The notes below the pieces were generated by a model. That model ran no database searches. It saw only the letters and a list, made by a program, of their open reading frames with translations, and was not told where the DNA came from. The position numbers were made by a program, and so were the translations under genes. Shown piece by piece: positions 1 through 8,443 of a DNA stretch of 56,650 nt (positions are counted from its first letter, which is position 1; each line of letters starts with the position of its first letter). The stretch comes from Vicinamibacteria bacterium (lineage in GTDB: Bacteria > Acidobacteriota > Vicinamibacteria > Fen-336): assembly GCA_035570235.1 (NCBI GenBank), contig DATMML010000107.1:1-56650 (forward strand). The letters are read 5' to 3'.

Positions 1-604
1 CGGCTCCCGGCAGGGTCCAGAGGAGCAGGAACGGCGATCGCCGCGGCCAGCGCGCGGCAAGACCGAGGAAGAGCACGGCTGCGAGCGCGGTTGCCTGCGG
101 ATCGGCCGCCGCCGCCAAGCCCAGCGGCAAACCCGCGCGCCCCGCCCAGGCCGGAGTGCCCTCGGCCTTGAGGAGGCAGAGCACCACGAGGGAGACGAAG
201 AAGACCGCCGCCGGCTGGGGGTAGAGGGCCTGGCTCGTGGCCCAGACCGTGGTGCCGAGAGCGAAAACGAGAGCGGTCGTCCGCCCGTCCTCCTCGGGGT
301 GGCGCCGGCCCACGGCGAGAAACAGCGTGGCCGCGGCCAGTGCCGAGAGGAGGGAGGCGACGATCTTGCCGGCGAGGGCGGCCCCTGTTCCGTCCAGGAC
401 AAAGAGGCCGCGGAGCAGAAGGAAGACGGGAGCGGTCAGGATCAAGAGGAGGGGGGAGGGAAGCGCCCCGGCCCCGATAGGGCGGCCGTTCGAAAGGAGC
501 AGGATCAGGATGAGGGCGCCCAGCGCGGCGGCAGAGCCGAGCGAGGGGCCGATGGCCACGGGGGAAACCCACTCCGGAGACTCCTCGGGGGTGCGGCCGG
601 CCAT
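1..604 (-). CDS. Multi-pass membrane protein, N-terminal part (cut by window edge)
   Basis: The frame opens with ATG at 604, sharing a TGATG overlap with the stop of mltG, and runs without a stop to base 1. The visible 201 residues are mostly hydrophobic: about six membrane segments separated by short Arg/Glu-rich loops. A stretch reading GTTVWATSQALYPQPAA followed by a hydrophobic run resembles the segment found in polytopic membrane glycosyltransferase-like or dolichol-mannose-transferase-like proteins (established only as a general likeness). The tight coupling to mltG and ruvX suggests a shared transcript and perhaps an envelope-related role, but this is inference. The C-terminal part that would decide the family lies outside the window. 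Confidence 0.6.
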   Translation of the reverse strand, partial: MAGRTPEESPEWVSPVAIGPSLGSAAALGALILILLLSNGRPIGAGALPSPLLLILTAPVFLLLRGLFVLDGTGAALAGKIVASLLSALAAATLFLAVGRRHPEEDGRTTALVFALGTTVWATSQALYPQPAAVFFVSLVVLCLLKAEGTPAWAGRAGLPLGLAAAADPQATALAAVLFLGLAARWPRRSPFLLLWTLPGA

Positions 605-1665
605 CAGGGGCTCCCCGGCGGATCCGGCACCGGCCGCTTGCGCTTCTGGTAGCGGTCGACCGCCTGGGTGTGTTCGGCCAGGGTGCGGCTGAACTGATGG
701 GTGCCGTCGTTCCGGCTCACGAAATAGAGGTCTGGGACCTCAGTTGGATCGAGGACCGCGCGCAGCGACTCGCGGCCGGGGGAAGCGATCGGCCCCGGCG
801 GGAGGCCGGGAATGCGATAAGTGTTGTAGGGAGAGTCAATGCTGAGGTCTACCTTATGGATCTTCCCGTCCCAGGCCCCCGCCAGGCGCAGGGCGTAGAT
901 GACGGTGGGGTCGGTCTGGAGCGGCATCTTCTTCCGCAGGCGATTCAGGAAAACGGCGGCAATGCGCGGGCGCTCCTCGCCCTGGGCCGTCTCGAGCTCC
1001 ACGAGCGAGGCCAAGGTGACGACCTGGCGCAGGCTCAGGCCCCGGGTCAGGAGCCGGGGCAGCTCCGGCTCCATCATCGCGCGGAAGCGCTGGACCATGC
1101 GCGTGACCAGGGCCGCGGGCGCACCCGGGCTCAAGGCGACGTCGTAGGTGTCGGGGAAGAGGTAGCCCTCGAGATCGGAGGCGAGGGGGTCGAGGTCGTG
1201 TATGGGCGCGGGGTCCCGGGCCGCTTTCAGGAAGGCGGGCGCGTCGATCCCGTGGGTGGTCACGATCTCCGCGACCTCGGTCAGGCTCTTGCCCTCGGGT
1301 ACGGTCACATCATGACGCACCACCTCGCCCCGGGCCATCATGTCCACGATCTGTTCCAGGGAGAGGGGCCCCTCGAACGAGTACTCGCCGGCCTTGAGGA
1401 CCGTCTCCACCCCCCGGCTCACGACCAGGATGCGGAAGATCAGCGGGTAGCGCACGAGGCCGAGGGCGTGGAGCTGCCGACCGATGGCCTCGGCGCTCGA
1501 GCCGGGGGGCACGACGAGAGAGACGGGAGGCTCCCCTACCCCATTCAGGGGGTAGCGGGTCTCGTAGACCCAGGCCAGGCGCAGGGATAGGGCCAGGATC
1601 GCGAGCAGGAGCAGGACGCGCGCGACCCGGAGGAGGTCAGGCGCTGGAGTTGCGGGCCTCGGCAT
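604..1665 (-). CDS. mltG: Endolytic murein transglycosylase MltG (YceG-like)
   Basis: This is a 353-residue protein with one N-terminal membrane segment (about residues 14-30) and a periplasmic YceG domain. MltG cleaves nascent glycan strands inside the chain and is thought to set their length. Visible family signatures are the LASLVELET stretch with the catalytic-type Glu, LQTDPTVIYAL, and NTYRIPGLPPGPIASPG near the C-terminus. The length is normal for the family. The start overlaps the 3' end of ruvX by 29 bp; no later start keeps the membrane anchor. The stop overlaps the ATG of the next gene, so ruvX, mltG and the membrane protein probably share one transcript. I am sure of the family. 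Confidence 0.95.
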   Translation of the reverse strand: MPRPATPAPDLLRVARVLLLLAILALSLRLAWVYETRYPLNGVGEPPVSLVVPPGSSAEAIGRQLHALGLVRYPLIFRILVVSRGVETVLKAGEYSFEGPLSLEQIVDMMARGEVVRHDVTVPEGKSLTEVAEIVTTHGIDAPAFLKAARDPAPIHDLDPLASDLEGYLFPDTYDVALSPGAPAALVTRMVQRFRAMMEPELPRLLTRGLSLRQVVTLASLVELETAQGEERPRIAAVFLNRLRKKMPLQTDPTVIYALRLAGAWDGKIHKVDLSIDSPYNTYRIPGLPPGPIASPGRESLRAVLDPTEVPDLYFVSRNDGTHQFSRTLAEHTQAVDRYQKRKRPVPDPPGSP

Positions 1666-2080
1666 CGACGAGCTTGCGGTAGTCGAGGTAGCTCTGAAGG
1701 ATCAAGACGGCCGCCACTTGGTCCACTGCCTCCCGTCGGTCGCGGCGGGAGGCCCCCGCTTCCCGAAGGGCCTGAGTGGCCATGGCTGTAGTGAAGCGCT
1801 CGTCCCAGGGAACGACCGGCACGGGCAGCGCGCCGCGGAGATCGTCCATGAAGGCCAGTACCTTACGGGCTTGGGGCCCCTCAGAGCCGTCGAGGCTCCT
1901 GGGCAACCCCACCACGACCTCCCCCGCGTCGTGGCCGCGCACGAGGGCGGCCACCGCCTTAACGTCCTTGCGCGGGCCCACCCGCCGGAGGGTCGGAAGG
2001 CCCGTGGCGAGGGTGGCCGTCTCGTCGGAGGCCGCCACCCCGATGCGGACGTCGCCCACGTCCAAGCCCAGGTAACGCAT
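1637..2080 (-). CDS. ruvX: Putative pre-16S rRNA nuclease / Holliday junction resolvase-like RuvX (YqgF)
   Basis: The 147-residue protein has the RNase H-like YqgF fold signature LGLDVGDVRIGVAASDE at the N-terminus (first acidic residue D7), then the VVGLPRSLDGSEGPQA loop and a late acidic region (REAVDQVAA). The family matures the 5' end of 16S rRNA in E. coli; a resolvase role was proposed earlier. Length is typical. It heads the ruvX-mltG transcript. A TATACT box lies only 11 nt before the start codon and no Shine-Dalgarno is visible, so the mRNA may be nearly leaderless. Adjacent ruvX and mltG (yceG) genes are seen in many bacteria. Confidence 0.92.
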   Translation of the reverse strand: MRYLGLDVGDVRIGVAASDETATLATGLPTLRRVGPRKDVKAVAALVRGHDAGEVVVGLPRSLDGSEGPQARKVLAFMDDLRGALPVPVVPWDERFTTAMATQALREAGASRRDRREAVDQVAAVLILQSYLDYRKLVDAEARNSSA

Positions 2081-2091
2081 GTCGTCTCATG

Positions 2092-2097
2092 AGTATA
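2092..2097 (-). promoter_or_regulatory. -10 box for ruvX, close to the start codon
   Basis: TATACT on the minus strand, 11 nt upstream of the ruvX ATG. The expected transcription start falls about 5 nt before the codon. No clear -35 element or ribosome binding site is present. Confidence 0.45.
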
Positions 2098-2105
2098 TCG
2101 CTTTG

Positions 2106-2134
2106 TTGACACCCCCCCAGGGGTCTGCCATGCT
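2106..2134 (+). promoter_or_regulatory. Candidate promoter of the Ser/Thr kinase gene
   Basis: A perfect TTGACA (2106-2111) is followed after 17 nt by CATGCT, a weak -10 element. It sits in the 84-bp divergent gap between ruvX and the kinase gene. Only the -35 half is convincing. Confidence 0.35.
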
Positions 2135-2164
2135 CGCATTCGATTTCGTAACCGACAGAAAAAG

Positions 2165-3307
2165 ATGGTCGAGCCGCTGAAGTACCGGATCCTTCACGAG
2201 TTGGGCGCGGGAGGGATGGGCAGGGTCTGCAAAGGCATGCTCATCGGCCAGGCCGGCTTTCAGCGCCCCATCGTCATCAAGCAGCTCAAGAACCCCGACC
2301 CCGCCCACCTGCGCCTCTTCGTCGATGAGGCTCGCCGCTATGCGCTCCTCGACCACGAAAACATCGGCCGCATCTTCGATTTCGAGCAGGTGGGGGGCGA
2401 GCTCTGCATCATCCTGGAGTACATCGACGGCTGGACGATCGTGGACTACCTGGAGCGCCACGCCGAGCTCGGCCGCCTCCCCGATGTCGATCTCTCCGTC
2501 TTCATCGTCAGCCGCGTCTGCCGGGCCCTGGAGTACGTGTTCCAGAAGGCGGCCATCGTCCACCGCGACATCAGCCCCAGCAACATCATGATGACCAGCG
2601 AGGGGACGGTGAAGCTGATCGATTTCGGCATCGCCACCCGCAGCGGCACCCGGGACAGCAGCCTGACCGGCAAGCCCTCCTACATGGCGCCGGAGATGGT
2701 GCTCGAGCTCCGGGCCGACAATAGGAGCGATCTCTTCAGCCTGGGCACGGTGCTCTTTGAGATGCTGACGGGGGAGAAGCTCTTCCGGGGCGGGACCACG
2801 GGGGAGGTGCTGGAGCAGGTGGTGTCCGGCCCCATCCCCTCCCCCCGCTCCCGGAACCCCGCCATCCCCGACGGCGTGCTCGCCATCCTGCGGCAGGCCC
2901 TGCAGCGCGACCCCGCCCACCGCTACACCTCTGCGGGGGAGATGGGCGAGGCCTGCGAGCACTTTCTCTACGACAAGGGCTACGGCCCCACCAACCTGAC
3001 CCTCAAGCACTACGTGAACGTGCTCTTCCCCGGCTCTTTCGTGGTGGAGACCGATCCCGCGGGGCGCTTTCCGCCCGTGGAGGCCACCCTCATCCCCATC
3101 GGCGACGTTCGTTCCTCCCGGCGGCGGAAGGCCGCAGACGGGGCCACGCGCGTCTCCGCGATCTCCTCCGCTTACACGCGCGTGGTCAAGCAGCCGCCCC
3201 CGCCCCCCGGTCCCGAGACGCTGGAAGCCCCTGCCGCCGAGGCCCCCGAGAAGACACGGAGCCGCCGCCGCAAGGCCCCTCCGGGGCCTGAGAGCGAGGG
3301 CGGGTAG
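2165..3307 (+). CDS. Soluble Ser/Thr protein kinase (Hanks type)
   Basis: The 380-residue protein is a eukaryotic-like kinase. The glycine loop is GAGGMG (14-19), the ATP-binding lysine is in VIK (K39), the catalytic loop is HRDISPSN (133-140) and the metal loop is DFG (153-155), so it should be active. HRDxSPxN loops of this type are common in myxobacterial and acidobacterial kinases. The catalytic domain ends near residue 265. The tail holds basic patches (RSSRRRK, KTRSRRRK) and a short proline run, and has no membrane segment or sensor domain, unlike PknB-type kinases. It is transcribed alone, divergent from ruvX and convergent with the rhomboid gene. Substrates are unknown; the PP2C-like phosphatase at 32.9 kb is far away. 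Confidence 0.93.
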   Translation: MVEPLKYRILHELGAGGMGRVCKGMLIGQAGFQRPIVIKQLKNPDPAHLRLFVDEARRYALLDHENIGRIFDFEQVGGELCIILEYIDGWTIVDYLERHAELGRLPDVDLSVFIVSRVCRALEYVFQKAAIVHRDISPSNIMMTSEGTVKLIDFGIATRSGTRDSSLTGKPSYMAPEMVLELRADNRSDLFSLGTVLFEMLTGEKLFRGGTTGEVLEQVVSGPIPSPRSRNPAIPDGVLAILRQALQRDPAHRYTSAGEMGEACEHFLYDKGYGPTNLTLKHYVNVLFPGSFVVETDPAGRFPPVEATLIPIGDVRSSRRRKAADGATRVSAISSAYTRVVKQPPPPPGPETLEAPAAEAPEKTRSRRRKAPPGPESEGG

Positions 3308-3370
3308 CGCCGGAACCCGCCTACCCTTCGGGCCCTTTAGGGCGTGCTCCCCGCCGCGCTCTCCAGAGAG

Positions 3371-4207
3371 TCACCAGAGCAGGATCGAGACCACGATTGA
3401 GGCTGCTGACACCAGCAGACAGACGAGGGCCAGGGTCGTGTGGTCGCCCCTCTCGGGGAGGAGGGGGTCGAGCCAGCGCGCGGTCAGGTACCCGCCGGCC
3501 AGGCCCCCGAGGTGGGCCCAGTTGTCGATGCCGGGCATGAGGAAGCCGAAGGCGAGTCCGGTCAAAGCCCAGCTTTTCGCCTGCTGGCTGATGAGCGCGC
3601 TCCCCCCCCGCCGGCCGTAATAGAGCAAGGCCCCGATCAGGCCAAAGATGGACGCCGAGGCGCCGATGGTGAGACCGGCCCCGCGCAGGAACCGGGGCAT
3701 GAAGAAGAGGTAGCGGCCGGCCAGGCTGCTGGCCAGGAAGCCGGTGGCGCCGGAAGCGGTGTAGATGATGACCGTGCGGGCGGGGCCGTAGAGATGGGCG
3801 ATGGCGGGGGCCAGGTCGCGCACCCACATCATGTTGAAGCCGATGTGGAGGATCCCGCCGTGCAGCCAGCCCGCGGAAAGGACCGTCCACCAGCGCCCGC
3901 GGCGGAACACCGGGATGGCCCCGCTGGCTCCGAACCGGAGGAGGCTCTCCGCGCTCGGCGACACGAGGGCGAGCAGGCCCTGCATGCGGATCCCCTCCGG
4001 GTCCGCGGCCAGGGTGGCGATGTAGAGCGCCCCGCAGCCCCAGAGCACCATGGGAACGAAGCCCAGGTCCGTGCCGAGCCTTCTCAAGAGGGTGGTGAAG
4101 CCCCAGAGACCGGGATTCCGTCGGCCGCAGATGAGGCACTGTTCGTCCTTGACCCCCACCAGCGAGCCGCAGGACGGGCAGAGCACCGATCCGCTCGTTT
4201 GCCGCAT
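3371..4207 (-). CDS. Rhomboid-family intramembrane serine protease with N-terminal zinc ribbon
   Basis: A 278-residue protein. Residues 10-27 carry two CxxC pairs (C10/C13 and C24/C27) forming a zinc-ribbon-like head. The rest is a polytopic rhomboid domain. The catalytic motif GASASIFG (182-189) supplies S184 and HLGGLAGG supplies H232; the N-loop residue in FNMMW is also present, so the protease looks competent. Rhomboids cleave transmembrane substrates within the membrane. The ATG lies about 100 bp from the oppositely transcribed phosphatase-like lipoprotein gene. Fusion of a zinc ribbon to rhomboid is seen in other bacteria. The substrate cannot be told from context. Confidence 0.92.
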   Translation of the reverse strand: MRQTSGSVLCPSCGSLVGVKDEQCLICGRRNPGLWGFTTLLRRLGTDLGFVPMVLWGCGALYIATLAADPEGIRMQGLLALVSPSAESLLRFGASGAIPVFRRGRWWTVLSAGWLHGGILHIGFNMMWVRDLAPAIAHLYGPARTVIIYTASGATGFLASSLAGRYLFFMPRFLRGAGLTIGASASIFGLIGALLYYGRRGGSALISQQAKSWALTGLAFGFLMPGIDNWAHLGGLAGGYLTARWLDPLLPERGDHTTLALVCLLVSAASIVVSILLW

Positions 4208-4307
4208 CGCCCAATCTTATCTTGAGGCGGTCCCGCTTTTACCGGTACCTGCGAGCGCTCGGCTACAATCGCATCGTCGTCCTTTCATCCGTCCGAAAGA
4301 GGTGCCC

Positions 4308-6401
4308 TTGCCATCGCTCCCCATCCTTCGCCGTTCCGCCGTCATGATCGCGGGCCTCGCTCTGGCCTTCGCCGGCGCTTCCTGCTCGTCCCGTCCCCCC
4401 GGCGTCAAGCCGCCCCGCCGGACCAAGCAACGGGTGTTCGTGGTCGGCTTCGACGGCATGGACCCGACGCTGGCCCGGAAGTACATGGACGAGGGCAAGC
4501 TTCCGAACCTCAAGCGACTGGCGGAGAGCGGCACCTTCTCGACCCTGGGCTCAACCCAGCCCTCGGAATCCCCGACCGCCTGGTCCAGCTTCGCCACCGG
4601 CGTGAACCCCGGCAAGCACAACATCTACGACTTCCTGATCCGGGACTTCCAGACCTACCTGCCCGACTTCAACATGATCCGGAGGGAGCCCCCGCAGTTC
4701 CTGTGGGGGCTCATTCCCACCAGGAGACCGCGGGTCGTCTCGACCCGCGGGGGGACGTCGTTCTGGGTGCACGCCGCCAACGACGGGGTTCGGAGCGTGG
4801 TCCTGACCGTGCCCGTTACGTTCCCCCCCGAGGAGGTGCCCGGGGGCGACCTCCTGGGCGGCTTGCCCCTCCCCGATCTCAGGGGGACGCTCGGCACCTT
4901 CTACTACTGGGCCACGGACCTGTCGTCCTTCGAGGAGGGAAACACCGAGTTCGGGGGGTTCCTGAGGCGGCTGTTCTTTGACGGGGGCCGCGCCAAGACC
5001 ATGCTCAAGGGACCCGAGAATCCGGTTCTGAAGCAGGAGGAGGCGGCCCTCAAGGAGAAGCGCAAGGCGGGCGGGCTCAGCGACAAGGAGACCGCGCGCC
5101 TGGAGGAGCTCGGCACGAGCAAGGACATCAACCTTCCCGTCGCGGTGCGGTGGGCGGAGGGCTCGGGGGAGGTGGAGATCGAGGTCCAGGGCCACTCCTT
5201 AAAGCTCAAGGCCGGGGAGTGGAGCCCCTGGGTGCCCCTCACGTTCAAGATCAACCTGCTTCTGAGCGTCCACGGCATGACCCAGTTCCACGTCATCCGG
5301 GCCGACCGGGAGCTGCAGCTCTACGCCTCCCCCGTGAACATGGACCCCCGCAACCCCCCCCTCCCCATCTCGAAGCCCGATGGATTCTCGGCCGCGCTCG
5401 CTCAGAAGATCGGCCTCTACCGCACCCTGGGCTGGGCGGAGTCGGCGGACAAGCCGCTCAATGAGGGGCGGTTGAACGAGGCCGAGTTCCTCTACGACTC
5501 CGACCGCGCCATGGACGACCGGGAGAAGATCATCCTGGAGAGCCTGAAGCAGGACGACTGGGACCTCTTCGTGGCCGCCATAGAGACGACCGATCGCATC
5601 TCCCACATGATGTGGAGGCTCATCGACCCCAAGCACCCGATGTACGACAAGGACCTCGCGGCCCGCTACGGAGACTCGATCGAGAAGATCTACCGCCGGG
5701 CGGACGACCTGGTGGGGCGCCTGCTGGCCCGGGTTCCAAAGGACGTGGTCTTCATGGTCATGTCCGATCACGGCTTTCATTCCTTTAGGCGCGAGGTCAA
5801 CCTGAACACCTGGCTGGTGCAGAACGGCTACATGCACTTCCAGGGGCAGAGCCAGGAGAAAAAGCTCCAGGACCTCTTCGGACGCGGGCGGTTCTGGGAG
5901 GGTGTGGATTGGACGCAGACGCGGGCCTACGCGGTGGGCCTGGGCCAGATCTACTTCAACCTCCGGGGTCGCGAATCCCAGGGGATCGTTTCCGCGGGGA
6001 GAGAGTACTCGGCCCTCCAGGAGGAGATACGGTCGAAGCTCGTGACCCTCAAGGACCCCGAGGGCGGGGAGCCGGTCTTCCGGGATATCTACCGCCGCGA
6101 CGACATCTACAAGGGGGAGTACCTGCAGAACGCCCCCGATCTGCAGGCCGGCTTCAACGATGGTTATCGGGTGGGCTGGCAGGACACCCTGGGCACCATC
6201 CGCCGGGAGGTGGTGGACAACAACAACAAGAAGTGGAGCGGCGACCACTGCGCCACCGCCACCGAGATCAGCGGCGGGGTCTTCTTCTGCAGCCGGAAGA
6301 TCCCCACCGCGGGGCCGAACATCATGGACTTGGCACCCACCATCTTGAAGCTGCTCGACGTCCCCCTCCCGCCCGACCTGGACGGGAAGCCCTTGATGTG
6401 A
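4308..6401 (+). CDS. Alkaline-phosphatase-superfamily lipoprotein (type I phosphodiesterase/pyrophosphatase-like)
   Basis: About 697 residues if it starts at TTG 4308. That start gives a complete lipoprotein signal: LRR, a hydrophobic core, then the lipobox FAGASC. The ATG at 4344 would drop the positive residues, and upstream starts run into the rhomboid gene. AAAGAGG lies just before the TTG. Superfamily features are GFDGMD (first metal Asp), PSESPTAWSSFATGVNPGKH (nucleophile region), SDHGFHSF and GDH (metal sites), and a C-terminal APTILKLLDVPLPPDLDGKPL tail typical of these enzymes. It probably hydrolyses phosphodiesters or phosphomonoesters on the periplasmic side; the substrate is unknown. 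The stop overlaps the GTG start of the next gene, so the two are co-translated. Confidence 0.85.
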   Translation: MPSLPILRRSAVMIAGLALAFAGASCSSRPPGVKPPRRTKQRVFVVGFDGMDPTLARKYMDEGKLPNLKRLAESGTFSTLGSTQPSESPTAWSSFATGVNPGKHNIYDFLIRDFQTYLPDFNMIRREPPQFLWGLIPTRRPRVVSTRGGTSFWVHAANDGVRSVVLTVPVTFPPEEVPGGDLLGGLPLPDLRGTLGTFYYWATDLSSFEEGNTEFGGFLRRLFFDGGRAKTMLKGPENPVLKQEEAALKEKRKAGGLSDKETARLEELGTSKDINLPVAVRWAEGSGEVEIEVQGHSLKLKAGEWSPWVPLTFKINLLLSVHGMTQFHVIRADRELQLYASPVNMDPRNPPLPISKPDGFSAALAQKIGLYRTLGWAESADKPLNEGRLNEAEFLYDSDRAMDDREKIILESLKQDDWDLFVAAIETTDRISHMMWRLIDPKHPMYDKDLAARYGDSIEKIYRRADDLVGRLLARVPKDVVFMVMSDHGFHSFRREVNLNTWLVQNGYMHFQGQSQEKKLQDLFGRGRFWEGVDWTQTRAYAVGLGQIYFNLRGRESQGIVSAGREYSALQEEIRSKLVTLKDPEGGEPVFRDIYRRDDIYKGEYLQNAPDLQAGFNDGYRVGWQDTLGTIRREVVDNNNKKWSGDHCATATEISGGVFFCSRKIPTAGPNIMDLAPTILKLLDVPLPPDLDGKPLM

Positions 6402-7531
6402 GGCGCCTCCTTCTCCTCGCCCTCCTCGCCCTGCCGGTGACGGTCCGGGGGGGACCCCTCGCGGCGGAGACCGTGCCCGGCGGCGACGAGCGCCTCAAGA
6501 AGATTCAGGAGAGGCGCGAGCTCCTGCAGCGGGAGCTCACCCGCCTGCGCGGGCAGGAGCGGAGCCTCCTGGGAGAGGTGGACGCGCTCGAAGTGGAGGT
6601 GCGTCTCAAGGGGGAGGACCTGCGCGAGGTCCAGATCGGCCTCCTGCGCACTCGGGCCCAGATGGACGCCACTTTGAAGCGGGTCCGCGAGCTCGAGCGC
6701 ACCCTCGCCGAGACGAGGCCGCTCCTGGCCGCCCATGCCCGCGCGCTGTACAAGCTGGGGGAGCTCTCCTACCTCCGGCTCCTCCTCTCCGTGGATCGGC
6801 CCTCGGACATCTTCCGCGGCTATCGCTTCGTGACCGCCCTCGCCCGCCGCGACAACCAGCGCATCGCCGGCTTCCGGGCCGACCTCAAGGCCCTCACCGT
6901 CCAGCGGGCGGAGCTGGAGCGGAGGACCCAGGAATCCCTGATCCTGAAGGCGCAGCTGGAGACGGCCCGCCGCAGCGTGGACGTTCAGCGCCAGCGCAAG
7001 ACCGAGCTTCTGGCCTCGATCGTCGAGAAAAAGGAGACCCACGCCGCCTACGTCCTGGAGCTGGAGGACGCGGAGAGCAAGCTGCGCCAGCTCCTCCAGG
7101 GCCTCGGCAACGGCGAGGTGAGCGTGCCCGTCTCCGCCTTCCGGGGTGCTCTGCCCTGGCCGCTGACCGGCCACGTGCGCGTCCCCTTCGGCCGCCGCAA
7201 GCACCCCCGCTTCGAGACCTACACCGTTTCCAACGGCGTCGAGATCGACGCCGCCGCCGACAGCGCGGTGACGGCGGTCTACGAAGGGACGGTGGTGTTC
7301 GCCGACCGCTTCAAGGGCTACGGGCTCATGGTGGTCCTGGACCACGGGGGCAAGCACCACTCTCTCTATGCCCACCTCGCGGAGACCGGGGTGCACCTTG
7401 GGCAGAAGGTGGCGGCCGGCGAGACCCTGGGGACGGTGGGGGCGGCGAGCCTCCTGGGAACGGGGCTCTACTTCGAGATGCGCTTCCAGGGCCGGCCCGA
7501 GGACCCGTTGGAGTGGCTGAAGCGCAACTAG
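6398..7531 (+). CDS. EnvC-like murein hydrolase activator with degenerate M23 (LytM) domain
   Basis: The GTG start (6398) overlaps the preceding stop as GTGA and gives a clean Sec signal (RRLLLLALLALPVTVRG). Residues 30-235 are a long charged coiled coil; residues 250-374 are an M23/LytM domain. The zinc ligands of active M23 peptidases look lost: the HxGxD position reads SNGVE (278-282) and the HxHFE position reads GLYFE (356-360), just as in EnvC, where LYFE replaces the ligand motif. YAHL (324-327) remains. EnvC-type proteins do not cleave peptidoglycan but activate amidases at the division site. Length (377 residues) fits EnvC. The partner amidase is not in the window. The phosphatase lipoprotein and this gene form a two-gene operon. 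Confidence 0.86.
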   Translation: MRRLLLLALLALPVTVRGGPLAAETVPGGDERLKKIQERRELLQRELTRLRGQERSLLGEVDALEVEVRLKGEDLREVQIGLLRTRAQMDATLKRVRELERTLAETRPLLAAHARALYKLGELSYLRLLLSVDRPSDIFRGYRFVTALARRDNQRIAGFRADLKALTVQRAELERRTQESLILKAQLETARRSVDVQRQRKTELLASIVEKKETHAAYVLELEDAESKLRQLLQGLGNGEVSVPVSAFRGALPWPLTGHVRVPFGRRKHPRFETYTVSNGVEIDAAADSAVTAVYEGTVVFADRFKGYGLMVVLDHGGKHHSLYAHLAETGVHLGQKVAAGETLGTVGAASLLGTGLYFEMRFQGRPEDPLEWLKRN

Positions 7532-7723
7532 AGTAACCCGTAAAACAGTGGCAGAGATTTTGCGGCCTAAGTGCCAGAAAACCGCCTCGCTACGGTTATT
7601 TGACGGTTTGGGTGCAGCGCGACACACGGTCTCAGCAATTTTCCGGGACTTTTAATAACTGCACTGTCACAGCTAGGTGTACAGGTCGGCTAAGCAGGAC
7701 CCCGCGGACAGCCTAGCAGGGTT
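7532..7723. other. Intergenic, AT-richer; no gene recognised
   Basis: This gap between two convergent genes is visibly poorer in GC than its surroundings, with runs such as gagattttgcgg and gggacttttaataactg. I see no convincing open frame, RNA gene or strong terminator stem in it. Confidence 0.4.
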
Positions 7724-8443
7724 TTACTTGCAGCCAACGAAGCAAAATTTGCTGGAGCCAAGAACCGCTATGATGGCGACATCGACGCCAAGACCGATGA
7801 GGGCGCCGATGGTCTTGGCATGCCCGTGATGTGGAACCGCGATCTGACTGACGCGCTCAACGGGAATGCGAGCGTCACGCACGGCCATCCGGCTGCGCAA
7901 AGGCAGGGCCCCCTGCCCCCTCAGGGCCTGGAGCTGAGCCCCACTTAGCGGCTCACGGCCCGCGAAGGATACGGCGGAAACCTTTTCGAACGGGACGTCG
8001 AGCGGCGGGGAGTTGCCCTCAGGACGGAAGCCGATGGACGCAAACTCGAATCCGTCGAATCGGCCCACTGTGGTCTTTCCCTTGGGACTGCTCACGGTGA
8101 TCGTCTCACCGAGGGAGGGGAGCACGACGCCCTCCGTCTGTTTCTGCCGCTCCTCGTATCTCTGAGCGTACTCGTTCCCGTCGAAGCTGAGGCCGTTGAA
8201 GCTGCCCTCCACCTCGCTGCCATCTCGAAGAGAGACCTTGACCCACGTCCCTTTCTCGATCCGCCGGATCTGCCACGCCTCCATGGTGTTCGGGGTCTTG
8301 TGGGAGTTGTCGATGGCGGCGCCAATGCCAAAGCCGATGGCCGTGCAGCCGGAGGTGGCGACGGCGGCTGTGAATACGGCAGGGAGGACAAAAGTCGGAA
8401 CAGCGATCATCGCGCTGAGACAAGCCACCAACGTCTTCTTCAT
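7724..8443 (-). CDS. Putative lipoprotein of unknown function
   Basis: A 239-residue protein starting at ATG 8443, chosen because AGGAGG lies just upstream and because the frame then opens with a lipoprotein signal (MKKTLVACLSAM..., lipobox ATSGC at about residue 33). A TATAGT box sits about 40 nt upstream. The body has a repeated pattern of basic beta-strand-like segments (GTWVKVSLRDGSEVEGSFNG; VPFEKVSAVSFAGREPLSG) like small barrel modules that read 'set V..L.DG..v.G.f.G', followed by a hydrophobic C-terminal stretch (IGALIGLGVDVAIIAVLG) and a final FCFVGCK. The segments recall LSm/SH3-like strands seen in other bacterial lipoproteins, but I cannot name a family. The gene lies in an AT-richer pocket and may have been acquired. 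Confidence 0.7.
   Translation of the reverse strand: MKKTLVACLSAMIAVPTFVLPAVFTAAVATSGCTAIGFGIGAAIDNSHKTPNTMEAWQIRRIEKGTWVKVSLRDGSEVEGSFNGLSFDGNEYAQRYEERQKQTEGVVLPSLGETITVSSPKGKTTVGRFDGFEFASIGFRPEGNSPPLDVPFEKVSAVSFAGREPLSGAQLQALRGQGALPLRSRMAVRDARIPVERVSQIAVPHHGHAKTIGALIGLGVDVAIIAVLGSSKFCFVGCK

Noticed and set aside
237-692. Two overlapping plus-strand frames near the left edge
   Set aside because: They are shadows of the partial membrane protein and mltG, which are on the minus strand and much better supported.
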